A stretch of 58,176 nt of DNA from UBA11164 sp034376725 (GCA_034376725.1 JAXMJH010000071.1:1-58176), one strand, 5' to 3'; positions 1 to 9,777 are shown, counted from the stretch's first letter. Program-made: numbers and translations. Notes: generated by a model from the letters alone, not told the origin.

Positions 1-596
1 GGCGTCGTAGCCGAAGGCCACGGCCTCGCCGTTGACCGTCTCCTCGATCGGCCAGAGGTTGCTGTCGAAACGGTAGCCCACGCGCCCGCTCACCGGGCCG
101 CTCCAGGTGCTGGCCTTGGGCAGCAAGCCGTCCCATTCGAACGCCAGATCAATGGCGTCGGGGCCGGCGATGTCGGCGAGTTGGCCGGTGCTGGCGATGT
201 AGCCGTAACGCGTGACTCTGGTCGGCAAGGTCCGGCTCGCCAGACGGCCTCCAGCATCGTAGTCGAAGCTGACGGTTTCGCCACCGGGGCGCTCGATCGC
301 CGTCACTTGGCGGTCGAGGTTGAGAAGGTCTTTCGTGCTATCGGGCGCCTCATCGGTGTGGGTGCGCGTGCCGTTACTTTGGCGCTCGACCGTGAAGCTG
401 CGCACCCTGCCCTCGCCGCTGGTCATCTCAGTGCGGGTGCCGGTTTCCAGATCGATGCGCGACATTGGCATGCCCGTTGGGGTGGGTGATGGCGGTGAGC
501 AGGCCGTTGTCGGTGTACTGCATGGCCCACGTGGCGCCGGTTGGGTCGGCGACCCCGGTAAGGTGTTCGTTGCCGTCTACCGTCAACGCGGGACCC
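1..596 (-). pseudogene. Decayed, displaced RHS/YD-repeat module (partial)
   Basis: Read on the minus strand, this stretch is a rearranged second copy of parts of the intact RHS gene next door. Three blocks match the intact gene in order. Bases about 596-470 match the block around 3990-3860 (VADPTGATWAMQYT against ADPTGATWSMQYT). Bases about 470-340 match about 3785-3660 (SFTVERQSNGTR is identical). Bases about 340-1 match about 2925-2600 (NLDRQVTAIERPGG is identical). Roughly 735 bases are missing between blocks two and three, joined in frame, and a shorter segment is missing between blocks one and two. At the first junction (near 465-475) the frame shifts, so the first block reads into a stop. 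From about 460 to 1 the YD frame is open and leaves the window. It has no start codon or signal sequence. This resembles the orphan 3' modules found downstream of polymorphic toxin genes; any toxin tip would lie outside the window. Confidence 0.8.
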
Positions 597-670
597 CCAC
601 GCTCTGGCTTTCCTTCGAAATCTTGGGTGTCCCGGGCTTCGTCCGGGCTTCGTTTCCTTGGCTTTCTTTC

Positions 671-1003
671 TCACGGGCTTTCTTTCTCCCGAGCTTTTCG
701 GGCTTTTCGCCGCCGTAATCTGATTATAATTGGGAACATAAAAAACCCTATTACAATGCCACCAGCTATAGTTATCCGTAGAAATTGCGAATTGCCAACT
801 AGTCTAACTAATGTAGCCAGGACATAGAACGCGAGGAAAATATTTATCGACAACACCGCCGCTGCAACTAGTTTTTTTAGGAACCCACAAGCACGCAATT
901 TCAGATAACACCACCCGGCCGTGCTAGGTCCAGAAATAATCATTGTCCCTACACCAACCGAACAGGCGAAACAGGCAATAACAAAGGCGATTTTGCCTAC
1001 CAT
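671..1003 (-). CDS. Small three-helix membrane protein, putative immunity protein to the RHS tip
   Basis: This 110-residue protein starts 13 bases after the stop of the RHS gene. Three hydrophobic segments are visible at about residues 4-25, 43-71 and 75-97, followed by a very basic tail (RLRRRKARKAREKESP). No family is recognised. Position suggests the role: in polymorphic toxin loci the gene directly behind the toxin tip usually encodes its immunity protein, and a membrane-embedded immunity protein would fit a membrane-active tip. About 720-1010 is clearly richer in A/T than its surroundings, as expected for an exchanged toxin/immunity cassette. The basic tail is encoded by a low-complexity GGCTTTCTTTCT-type repeat near 640-720, so the 3' end may be a recombination scar. 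The ribosome binding site is weak, so translation may be coupled to the toxin. It could also be an unrelated small membrane protein. Confidence 0.55.
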   Translation of the reverse strand: MVGKIAFVIACFACSVGVGTMIISGPSTAGWCYLKLRACGFLKKLVAAAVLSINIFLAFYVLATLVRLVGNSQFLRITIAGGIVIGFFMFPIIIRLRRRKARKAREKESP

Positions 1004-1016
1004 TGCTAGCTACGCT

Positions 1017-4000
1017 TCACATGCATTCGCACGAAGGCGAGCCGCCCGAGCCACCTAAAAATGAGCCAGCGCCTATTCCGCTCGACACCCCCGCAGCCCC
1101 AGCACCCGCCGGGCTTCTGAGAAAACCACCTACCGTCGTGGGAGCGAAATGCGACGCCTGACGCAGCGTAGTTGCCACGCTGTTGGGTAAAAAACTCGCT
1201 GCTAGCCCTCCAATCCCGCTGAACACAGCGGCATTAGCGGGGTTGCCGGCATTGCACGAACTGAGCGCATTTTGAAGCGCTTGGCCTAGCGCTCCCCCAG
1301 CCGCGGATATACCCGTCGTGAGCGCACGTGACGCTAACCCTACAGCGCGCCCACCAAGCGCACGCGCGATAGTTCCACCCAACGGCCCTGCCACCGCCCC
1401 TACCGCGCCAGAAAGCGCGCCGGATGCGATCGCGCCCCCAAGGCCAGACGTGACGCTTTGACCGCTAGCTATATTCGACGCTATTTGTGCCAGTCCATTG
1501 ATTGTCGCGCCAATTACAGCGCCACCGACTATCAGAGGTATAATTTGCCCATCGGGATCGGACAAATTGACCGGATCGAGAAGTACATACCCATACAGAT
1601 TCGGATCGCCTCCACCAAACCCGATTGGATCCTTCGCCGTCCAGCGCGCAGTTTCGGCGTCATAGTCGCGAGCCCCGAAACGCACCAGGCCGGTATCCAG
1701 ATCATACAGCCCACCCGCAAAGCCAAACGGCTGGAAGCCGGGGTTGGTGTCGGTGATCACGTTGCCGAAAGCATCGTAGTCCATCCGCTGGGCGATGGCG
1801 CCGGTGAAGGTGTCGATCACCAACCGCACACTGCCCAGATGATCGCTGACGATGCGGTAGGTGACGCCGTTCTTGACCATGTACGCCGGGACGTTGGCCT
1901 GATCGGCGTAGACGAAGCGGGCGACGGGGTTGCCCTGGCCGTCGAGTTCGGTGACCGGGTTGAGCTGATCGCGATACAACCAGCCCTGCACCAGCACGCC
2001 ATCGACCTGCTTGCCGATGCGCCGGTCCTGGCCGTCGATCAAGTAAGTGATGTTCTTGCCGTTGGGCAATACCACCGTGCGCAGGTTACCGACCGCATCG
2101 TAGTCGTAAGCGGTGGTGCCGGCTGCGGTGGTCTTGGCGCGCAGATCGCCGGCCTCGGTGTAGGCATAGCTCGTCACGCCGTTCGTGCCGCTGGCCTCCA
2201 GCAGTCGATCCTGGGCGTCATAGCTGTAGATGATCGTGCCGCCCGGCGTGGTCTTGGTGCTGCGGTTGCTGTTGGCGTCGAAGGTGTAGCGTTCGATCAC
2301 CGCGCCGTTGCGCCTTACTTCGTTCAAGCGACCGGCGACATCGTAGTCATAGGCCAGCGTTGCGGTAATCGCTCCGAGGGTCTCGCTCTGCTCGCTGATG
2401 CGGCCTAGTGGGTCGCGGGTGTAATCGACCTGATAGGCCGGGGCGCCAACCACCGTGACGTTGCGATCGACCAACTCGCCGAAGCCGTTGTAAGCGCGGG
2501 CATCATTGATGCTGCCGAGCAGGACGCCGGTAACGAGGCCGTTGCCGGGGTCTCGTGCGAGGCTCAGATCACCCGCCTGCATCAGCAGGCCATCGGCGTC
2601 GTATGCAAAATTCACCGTGTCGCCTTCGACGGTTTCCTGCGTCAGCCAGAAGTTGGCATCGAAGCTGCGAGTGACGCTACCGCTGACCGGCCCCCTCCAG
2701 GTGGTGGCCTTGGGCAACATCCCGTCCCATTCGAAGGCCAAGCCGATGCCGTCCGACGTGTCGATCACCGAAAGTTGACCGGTGCTGGCGTCGTAGCCGT
2801 AGGTATCCACGCCAGTCGGGATCGTGCGGCTCGCCACCCGGCCACCGCTGTCGTAGGCAAACTCGATGAGCGCGCCACCGGGACGCTCAATGGCCGTGAC
2901 CTGGCGGTCGAGGTTGTAGCGGTAGCGGGTGATGGTGTTGATGCCGGCCAGGTCGGGCGGGGTGTAGGCCGTGGCTTGGTTGAGGCTGTCGTAGTCGAAC
3001 AGGTGGGCCGAGCGGCCGGGCGGGGTGAGCGCGGTCAGGTTGCCCTGGGCGTCGTACTGGAAGCCGATCGTGCGGCCATCGGGCAGGGTTTGCGAGGTCA
3101 CGCGGCCGGCACCGTCGTAGGTGAAGGCGGTCTCGCGCCCCAGCGGGTCGGTGATGGCGCGCAGGAAACCGGCCTGATCGCCGGCGGTCGCGTCGTAGTA
3201 GTCGAAGCTGGCCAGCCGGGCGTCGTTGCCGAGCCCCTGGAGCACGAAGTTGGGGCGGCCACGGGTGTCGTAATTGGTGGCGACCGGCTCCAGGCCCGCG
3301 ACCGTTTGCGTCAGCGGGCGGCTCTGGCCATCCACCGTGAGGGTGACGACGCGGTTTTGGGGCGAAGTGAAGGACCACTTGCGTGCTGCGGCGTCGTAGG
3401 CCGCTTTCTCGACGCGGCCATTGGTGGTCACGGTGTCGGTGAGCGATGTCAGCGATAACGCGTCGGAAGGATTGGCCAGCGACACGGCGCGATTTGTCGT
3501 CTGGAGAAAGGCCAAGCCGGAAGGCAGCGTAACCCGGCGCTCGGCGATCACCGGGGCATCCATCTTGAAGCGCGGGTCCGGACCCTCCCTAGTGAACAGC
3601 ACAGTGCCGTCGGGCTGGGTAATGGTGGTGTCACCGGCATCGGTGTAGGTGCGACGGGTTTTCGTGCCGTCGGGGGCCTGATCGGTGTAGATGCGCGTGC
3701 CGTTGCTTTGGCGCTCGACGGTGAAGCTGCGCACCCGGCCCTCGCCGCTGATCATCTCGGTGCGGGTGCCGGTGTCCAGAGCGGTGCGGGACACTATCCA
3801 GCCGCCGCCCTCGGGGTCGACGTCGCGGAGGAGGCGGCCGTCGGGGTCGTATTCGAACGTGTTGGCTACACCGTTGGGATGGGTGATGGCGGTGAGCAGG
3901 CCATCATTGGTGTACTGCATCGACCAGGTGGCGCCGGTGGGGTCGGCGGCCTGGGTCAGGTGTCCGGCAGCGTCCACGGTCAACGCGGTGCGCTGTCCGT

Positions 4001-7000
4001 GCGGGGCGATAACGGCGGTCGGCTGGCCGGTGGCGTCGCGCTCGATCGTGGTGACATTGCCGTCGCCATCGTTGACCGCGAGCAGGCGGCCTTCGGCATC
4101 GCGGGCGAAGGCCAGCACAGTGGCACCTGTGAGGGCGTCCTCGGTGCGCAGGTGGCGTCCAAAGCGGTCGAAGACGAAGCGGCTGTTGCCGTCTTCGGAG
4201 GGAACGACGAGGAGGCCACCATCGGTAAGTTGACGGCCACTCCTTGACACTACGCGACGGATGCGATTGTTATCAGAATCCGCGATATACACACTACCGT
4301 CTGCACCGACAGCAATGCCGACCTGACGAGATAACCGAGCACGTGTGGCTGGACCGCCATCACCAGAGAAGCCGGGCTGCCCCGTGCCAGCAATTGTTTG
4401 AATGACCCCGTTCGCCAAAACGCGACGGATTCGATTGTTTCTGGAATCTGAAATATATACGCGACCTTCAGCGTCGACGGCGACCCCTTCCGGGCTATTG
4501 AGGAGTGCGGCTGTGGCTGCGCCACCGTCGCCTGAAAAACCGCGCACATCGGGAACCCCCGCCAGCGTGCTGATCGTTCCGTCCGTCGTCACGCGTCTGA
4601 TCCGATCAGCGAAACGCTCAGCAATGTACAAAGTGCCATCGGGACCAAGCGCGAGCGCCGTAGCCAAGTTTATTTCCGCATCCGTAGCCGGGCCGCCATC
4701 TCCAGAAAAACCGGCCGTGCCTGTCCCAGCAACCGTTGCGATGCGTCCATCCGGCGTCACCCGGCGAATGACATCGTTGCCAGAGTCAGCAATGTATACG
4801 CTGCCATCGATGCTGGCGGCGACATCATAGGGGAAACGTAAGCGGGCGCCGATGGCAAGACCGCCCGGGGGGAAAGATCCAAGCGTTTTAGCGCCCGCGA
4901 AGGTGTCGATGATGCCCTCGGGTGTGACTCTCCGGACACGGCTGGCGGAGTCGTCGGCGATATACAGCATTCCCGCAGCATCGATGGAAACTCCCCGCGG
5001 TACCGATAGATCAGTTTGCGTGGCTAGCCCACCGTCCAGTGAAAAGCCTCGGTAGCTTCCCGTTCCGGCGACCGTGCGAATCGTTCCGTCCGCAGTAACT
5101 CGGCGTACTCGTTTGTTTCCCGCGTCCGAGATGTAGAGATCGCCATTGGCATCGGTAGTGACATGTGATGGCCGATTTAGTCTTGCTTCAATTGCCCGCC
5201 CGCCGTCGCCAGAGAATCCACTCTCACCCGTGCCTGCAACAGTTTCGATTATGGAGGTCGCCAGTGTCGCTCGAAGACCAAAGCCGAAAAACAGAGCGTC
5301 ATTAACATCATCGAGCGCATGCTCGACTGACATGCTCCAATTGGCCGCTGCATATGCATGGTCGAGGGAAGCCGCAAGGCTGACCTCTGATGGTCGCTGA
5401 ATCACAAAGCCTTGACAACGATCACGGGTGCCAATAGGTGTCGCGCTGCTGCCAAACTGCCCGAATCCGTTGTCTCCCGGTCGGTAGCTACACGGATAGA
5501 TGTAGCTCAACTCAATCAAAGCGGTGGTCGCACCCGTAACTTCCCGCCCCATCCCGTCGCGCCCATCCCACTCAAAGACATGGCTGAGATTGGGTCCTGC
5601 CCCTAAGGTATGTTCCTCGCGCTGGCCGGCGATGGTGACCGTGAGCCGGACCGATTGCAGGCTGGCGGGAATGCTCTCACCGGTCAGCGGGATGACCATG
5701 CGGTTGCGCTTGTAGCCCGGCGCGCGCTCGCTCTGGTAGTGGAGTGCGTAGGGGGTGCCGGCGATGGGGATCGATTCGCCCACCGACTGCGCCTGGGGGC
5801 TGATGACGCAGCCGGGGCATTGGTTCTCTTCGTCGGAATCGGGCAGTTCGTCCACTTCCGGCAGATCGACCTCTGGCCGTTTTGCATCCGGCGGCGGACC
5901 GAACGGCCAGTTATGGTCCCAGGTGGAGAAATGGTCCAGCGGCACACGCCACAGGCTCACGCCTGGCTCGTAGACCTCGGCAAGCTGCACCAGCTCGGCC
6001 TCGGTGATGCCGAGTGTCAGCAACTCCTCTGCCGTTGCGGGCTGGCCGCCGCCGGCGACATCGAGCACGGCGCGGCCGTTCTCTTCGCGCAATATTTCGA
6101 CGATGCGGCCGTTGGGATAGGGCACCCAGGCGGCGATGTCGCTGTTGTAGTAGCCGACCGGCACCGCCGCGCCGGTCGGGAAGTCGAGGAAGTTGTCGAC
6201 GTAGAACGGCGCCGGCTGGTTGAAGACTACGTCCTTGCCGTCGACCTTGACGCCCTGCTGGCGGGCCTGATCGACCGAGAGCTCGACCGCGTAGGTGTAG
6301 GCCGAGCTTGGCGGCAGGGGCGCGGGCATCGCGTCCGGGCCGGTGTCGCCGACGGTGTATTCGGTGGCGCGGACGTCGAGGCGGTCGAGCTGGAGCTTGC
6401 TGCCATCCGGGCGGGTGATTTCGGCGGTGGTGCCGGCGGGGAACAGCATCGTCACCTGGCGGCGGCCGTCGCTGTCCTCGACCAGGCTGCCCTGTGCGAC
6501 CTGGAAGGGCCGGCTTGCGTCGGTCAGGTCGATGGGGGTGACCCGCGGGTCCAGCGGAATCATGACCACGTCGTCGGCGAGGTACCAGTCGTTCCACTGG
6601 GTTTGCACGGTGCGCTGGGCGGGCAGCAGGCCGGCCTTTTCGTAGACGACGGTCAGCAGGCCGCCGCCGTTGGCGGCGAGGTCGAACACGCCGTCGGCGC
6701 GGGTGAAGGTGTGGCCTAATTCCGGGTGGCGGAGCACGGTGACCTTGACGCCGGGGATGGGCTCGCCGGCGCGGTCGCGCACCGCGCCGCGCAGCACCGA
6801 CACGCGCCGGGCTTCGATGGCGCCGGGCGCGACCTCGCGCTGGATCGGGTCGGCGCCGGTGTAGAGGAATTCGATCCGCTCGGCCAGGGGCGGCGAGCCG
6901 ACGGCGGGCAGGGCCGGGGCGACTGTGGCCGGGTCGGGCGGAATGACGATTGCGGGCGGGATGGCGCCGGTGACTTCGACGGCCTCACCCTCATTGCCGG

Positions 7001-8516
7001 CACGGTCGCGGGCCAGGACGAGGAAGCGCTGAGAAAGCTGCCCGGCGATCAGAACCTGGAAGCTGCCTGAGGCGTCGGCGATGGCGACTACGACTTCGCC
7101 GCTGGCCGGGTTGGTAACGACGACTTCGCTGCCGGCCTCGACGCTGCCGGCTTCGCCGGTCACGCGCACACGGCCGTCGTCGCCTTGCGCCACCGCGATT
7201 CGCGAAGCGTCGGGCGCGGGCGGCGGAACAGAGTCGAGCTCGAACACCACCGATTCCGACGCGAAGCGGGTGCCGGCCTCGTTTTCGACGGCGGCCACAA
7301 CCTCGTTGTCGCCCTGCGGGAACTGCTCCAGCGGAATGCACAGGAAGCCGCCCTCATCGAGCGGCTGGCAACTGGCTGGGGCGTCGGCGTCGTTGGCGGT
7401 CAAGTCGATGCGCTCGGGCGCGACGGTGAGCCCCTCGACCGTTACACCCAGCGGCGGCGGATTGTCGCGGACCAGGGCGCCGTCCGGCGGCTCGGTGATC
7501 GCGACGCGCACGGCGGCACCAGGCGGCAGATCGAGATTGGCCAGAATGCGCGGGTGGCCGCCAGACGCATCGGGCTCCAGACTGTGCAGCAGGGTTCCGT
7601 CCAGCGCGTAGTGGCGCAGCCGTCCGGCATTCGCCAGCCACACCGAGCCATCGTCGGGATTTCCGGCAAGCGCGCGCACCTCGCCGATCGGATGGTCGGG
7701 CGCGCGCAGCACACGGTCGACCGTGCCGAAAGCGTCGACATGGCGCAGGGCATCGGCTGCGGCCAGCCACGCGCCGCCCTGGCCATCGCTCGCGAGATGG
7801 CTGACTTCGCGCGGACCTGAAGCATCGAATACCCGCTGGCCGTCGCCGTCGTAGCGGAGCAGTCGGTCGCGGGCGGCGACCCACAGGGCGTCGTGAACCG
7901 GATCGAAGGCGATCGCGGCGATGCCGGGAGCGCGCAGGTCGGAAAGCGCGATCCGGTGCGTCGGTGTGCCGTCCGGGGCGTACGCGGTCAGGGCGTCGCG
8001 GGTGGCCAGCCACAGCCGCGAGCGCGCCTCGTCGAGCGCCAAGCTGCGGAGCCGGTCGCCAGGCGCGAGTTCGATCCGCTCGCGCAGAGTGGCATCGGTG
8101 TCGAAACGGTACAGGGCATCGGTGGTGCCAAGCCAGACAGCGCCGACCGGCGCGTCCACGCGGAGCAGTACATCCGGCCCGGTAGGTGCCGGGATGGTCG
8201 CGCTGGCAACGGTCGCGCCGGTGAAGTCCAGCGCAGCGAGTCCGTCGTGATCCGAGAGCACCCACACGAGGCTTCGTGCGCGGTCGAAGGCCACGGCGCG
8301 CAGGGGCTGCGCGGTGGGGATTTCCAGCAACACGTCAACGCTGGCGGTGTCCACTGCCAGCAGGCCTTCGGACCCGGCCACCCAGAGCATGCGCTCTGCA
8401 GGCAGGTGGTCGACAGCCCGCACGCCAAGGACAGCCAGCAAACCCACGGCGACGATCATCGCGCCACGTCCCCACTGCCATATCCCGACCTTTGCAGGCT
8501 TTCCTTTCGCGTCCAT
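1017..8516 (-). CDS. Giant teneurin-like RHS/YD-repeat protein with NHL repeats and hydrophobic C-terminal tip
   Basis: The protein has 2499 residues. I chose the ATG at 8516 because AAGGAGA lies 5-6 bases upstream; an upstream extension of 33 residues lacks such a site. In order: a hydrophobic anchor or signal (about 15-35); a six- or seven-bladed propeller-like region (about 40-340); two Ig-like segments (about 355-540); a carboxypeptidase-regulatory-like fold (about 590-680); an RHS-associated beta region ending near 1090; NHL repeats (about 1090-1425); YD repeats (about 1425-2310); and the RHS core closing motif (YDAFGN, FGARDYDAETARWTAKDPIG, NLYGYV, DPVN, DPDG). The variable tip is about 176 residues, Gly/Ala-rich with glycine-zipper-like hydrophobic stretches and a Cys-rich end (SPSCECM). 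No PAAR or VgrG part is seen, so export is probably Sec-dependent rather than by type VI secretion. By analogy with polymorphic toxins it may act in contact-dependent competition; the tip activity is unknown. Confidence 0.85.
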   Translation of the reverse strand: MDAKGKPAKVGIWQWGRGAMIVAVGLLAVLGVRAVDHLPAERMLWVAGSEGLLAVDTASVDVLLEIPTAQPLRAVAFDRARSLVWVLSDHDGLAALDFTGATVASATIPAPTGPDVLLRVDAPVGAVWLGTTDALYRFDTDATLRERIELAPGDRLRSLALDEARSRLWLATRDALTAYAPDGTPTHRIALSDLRAPGIAAIAFDPVHDALWVAARDRLLRYDGDGQRVFDASGPREVSHLASDGQGGAWLAAADALRHVDAFGTVDRVLRAPDHPIGEVRALAGNPDDGSVWLANAGRLRHYALDGTLLHSLEPDASGGHPRILANLDLPPGAAVRVAITEPPDGALVRDNPPPLGVTVEGLTVAPERIDLTANDADAPASCQPLDEGGFLCIPLEQFPQGDNEVVAAVENEAGTRFASESVVFELDSVPPPAPDASRIAVAQGDDGRVRVTGEAGSVEAGSEVVVTNPASGEVVVAIADASGSFQVLIAGQLSQRFLVLARDRAGNEGEAVEVTGAIPPAIVIPPDPATVAPALPAVGSPPLAERIEFLYTGADPIQREVAPGAIEARRVSVLRGAVRDRAGEPIPGVKVTVLRHPELGHTFTRADGVFDLAANGGGLLTVVYEKAGLLPAQRTVQTQWNDWYLADDVVMIPLDPRVTPIDLTDASRPFQVAQGSLVEDSDGRRQVTMLFPAGTTAEITRPDGSKLQLDRLDVRATEYTVGDTGPDAMPAPLPPSSAYTYAVELSVDQARQQGVKVDGKDVVFNQPAPFYVDNFLDFPTGAAVPVGYYNSDIAAWVPYPNGRIVEILREENGRAVLDVAGGGQPATAEELLTLGITEAELVQLAEVYEPGVSLWRVPLDHFSTWDHNWPFGPPPDAKRPEVDLPEVDELPDSDEENQCPGCVISPQAQSVGESIPIAGTPYALHYQSERAPGYKRNRMVIPLTGESIPASLQSVRLTVTIAGQREEHTLGAGPNLSHVFEWDGRDGMGREVTGATTALIELSYIYPCSYRPGDNGFGQFGSSATPIGTRDRCQGFVIQRPSEVSLAASLDHAYAAANWSMSVEHALDDVNDALFFGFGLRATLATSIIETVAGTGESGFSGDGGRAIEARLNRPSHVTTDANGDLYISDAGNKRVRRVTADGTIRTVAGTGSYRGFSLDGGLATQTDLSVPRGVSIDAAGMLYIADDSASRVRRVTPEGIIDTFAGAKTLGSFPPGGLAIGARLRFPYDVAASIDGSVYIADSGNDVIRRVTPDGRIATVAGTGTAGFSGDGGPATDAEINLATALALGPDGTLYIAERFADRIRRVTTDGTISTLAGVPDVRGFSGDGGAATAALLNSPEGVAVDAEGRVYISDSRNNRIRRVLANGVIQTIAGTGQPGFSGDGGPATRARLSRQVGIAVGADGSVYIADSDNNRIRRVVSRSGRQLTDGGLLVVPSEDGNSRFVFDRFGRHLRTEDALTGATVLAFARDAEGRLLAVNDGDGNVTTIERDATGQPTAVIAPHGQRTALTVDAAGHLTQAADPTGATWSMQYTNDGLLTAITHPNGVANTFEYDPDGRLLRDVDPEGGGWIVSRTALDTGTRTEMISGEGRVRSFTVERQSNGTRIYTDQAPDGTKTRRTYTDAGDTTITQPDGTVLFTREGPDPRFKMDAPVIAERRVTLPSGLAFLQTTNRAVSLANPSDALSLTSLTDTVTTNGRVEKAAYDAAARKWSFTSPQNRVVTLTVDGQSRPLTQTVAGLEPVATNYDTRGRPNFVLQGLGNDARLASFDYYDATAGDQAGFLRAITDPLGRETAFTYDGAGRVTSQTLPDGRTIGFQYDAQGNLTALTPPGRSAHLFDYDSLNQATAYTPPDLAGINTITRYRYNLDRQVTAIERPGGALIEFAYDSGGRVASRTIPTGVDTYGYDASTGQLSVIDTSDGIGLAFEWDGMLPKATTWRGPVSGSVTRSFDANFWLTQETVEGDTVNFAYDADGLLMQAGDLSLARDPGNGLVTGVLLGSINDARAYNGFGELVDRNVTVVGAPAYQVDYTRDPLGRISEQSETLGAITATLAYDYDVAGRLNEVRRNGAVIERYTFDANSNRSTKTTPGGTIIYSYDAQDRLLEASGTNGVTSYAYTEAGDLRAKTTAAGTTAYDYDAVGNLRTVVLPNGKNITYLIDGQDRRIGKQVDGVLVQGWLYRDQLNPVTELDGQGNPVARFVYADQANVPAYMVKNGVTYRIVSDHLGSVRLVIDTFTGAIAQRMDYDAFGNVITDTNPGFQPFGFAGGLYDLDTGLVRFGARDYDAETARWTAKDPIGFGGGDPNLYGYVLLDPVNLSDPDGQIIPLIVGGAVIGATINGLAQIASNIASGQSVTSGLGGAIASGALSGAVGAVAGPLGGTIARALGGRAVGLASRALTTGISAAGGALGQALQNALSSCNAGNPANAAVFSGIGGLAASFLPNSVATTLRQASHFAPTTVGGFLRSPAGAGAAGVSSGIGAGSFLGGSGGSPSCECM
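4245..5255 (-). repeat. Six NHL repeats encoded within the RHS gene
   Basis: About six units of roughly 55 residues each carry the pattern TVAGTG..GFSGDGG, then a loop, then a YI(A/S)D...NRIRRV strand. The DNA units have diverged, so this is a protein repeat and not recent tandem duplication. NHL repeats fold as a beta-propeller and usually bind proteins or sugars. Their position directly ahead of the YD shell matches the NHL-then-YD order of animal teneurins and related bacterial proteins. Confidence 0.8.
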
Positions 8517-8655
8517 TGCGCTCTCCTTGGAATGTGTCGATGTTTGCTTGACGTGTCGATGAAGACCGCGCAACCCGGCCGACATCGCTCGGACCGAGGC
8601 ATGTCTCTCTACCACGTCGAGAGCGGACTGTGCTTCGCCAGGCAGGCGAACGGTC

Positions 8656-9777
8656 TCAGGCCCGATGCGGCAGGGCCAGGTAGTCTCTGGACTGCATTTC
8701 GATCAGTCGGCTGGCGGTGCGCTCGAACTCCAGCTTGAGGCGATAGCTCTGGTAGAGCTGGTGCGGGGCCTGGGCGGCGGAGAGGATCAGGTTGACGTGG
8801 CGGTCGTAGAATTCGTCGACCAGATTGACGAAGCGCCGGGCGGCGTCGTCGTTGCTGCCGTCGAAGGTGGGGACGTTGGACAGCACCACGGTGTGGAAAT
8901 CGCGGGCCAGTTCGATGTAGTCGTCGACCGCGCGCGGGCCTTCGCACAGGGCATTGAAATCGAACCAGGCGACGCCTTCGGCCAGCCCGCGCACGGCGAT
9001 CGGCCGGCCATTGACGATGACCGGGCCGGGCACGACCGGGCAGCCGGCCGACAGCCGGGCGAAGCATTCCGCCTGCGCCATCTGGGCGCGTTCGTCGAGC
9101 GGATAGTGATACACCTGATCGCGGGTCAGCAGGCGAAGCCGGTAGTCGGTCGGGCTGCGCAGGTGCAACACGGTGCAATGCTTTTCCAGCAGGGCGATGG
9201 CCGGCAGAAACCGCACCCGTTGAAGGCCGTTCGGGTACAGGTTTGCCGGCTCGGTGTTGGAGGTGGTCACCAGCATCATGCCGCGCGCGAACAGGGCCTC
9301 CAGCAGGCGGCCGAGAATCATCGCGTCGCCGATGTCGGACACGAAAAACTCATCGAGCACCAGCAGCCGCTGCCGGCGGATCTGCGCGTCGGCCACCGCA
9401 GCCAGCGGGTCGGGCTGACGTTTGAGCTGCCGCAGAGCGTTGTGGATCTCCGACATGAAGCGATGAAAATGCACCCGCCGCTTGCTGTCGATCGGCAGGT
9501 TGTCGAACAACAGATCGACCAGAAAGGTTTTTCCGCGCCCCACACCGCCCCACAGATACAGTCCGGGCGTGGGCTCTTTGGGGCCGAGCAGGCTGCCCAG
9601 CCGCTGCAGGAACCCCTGTGCAGCCTGGGCCGACAGCGCGTGGTGAATGCGGTCGAGCTCCGCCAGCACCGGCCGCTGGGCGGGGTCATCGCGCCATCGG
9701 CCTCGGGCGGCGCCTTCGCGGTAGGCCGCCGATGGCAGCGCGGCCGCCGTCGGCGCAACGCGGACGGGATCAGCCAT
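8656..9777 (-). CDS. zapE: ZapE/AFG1-family cell division ATPase
   Basis: This 373-residue P-loop ATPase matches the AFG1/ZapE family in length and motifs. The Walker A is GGVGRGKT (about 77-84), the Walker B is LLVLDEF (about 138-144), and the sensor region TTSNTEP follows. In Escherichia coli ZapE associates with the division ring and is needed under low oxygen or heat; mitochondrial AFG1 relatives help membrane-protein turnover. The first 8 bases overlap the end of the upstream alpha/beta hydrolase gene, so the two are likely co-transcribed. Nothing is unusual in the sequence. Confidence 0.92.
   Translation of the reverse strand: MADPVRVAPTAAALPSAAYREGAARGRWRDDPAQRPVLAELDRIHHALSAQAAQGFLQRLGSLLGPKEPTPGLYLWGGVGRGKTFLVDLLFDNLPIDSKRRVHFHRFMSEIHNALRQLKRQPDPLAAVADAQIRRQRLLVLDEFFVSDIGDAMILGRLLEALFARGMMLVTTSNTEPANLYPNGLQRVRFLPAIALLEKHCTVLHLRSPTDYRLRLLTRDQVYHYPLDERAQMAQAECFARLSAGCPVVPGPVIVNGRPIAVRGLAEGVAWFDFNALCEGPRAVDDYIELARDFHTVVLSNVPTFDGSNDDAARRFVNLVDEFYDRHVNLILSAAQAPHQLYQSYRLKLEFERTASRLIEMQSRDYLALPHRA

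Noticed and set aside
4245..5255. Regularly spaced repeats that might suggest a CRISPR array
   Set aside because: Period is about 165-175 bases, units are diverged and in frame, and they encode NHL repeats.
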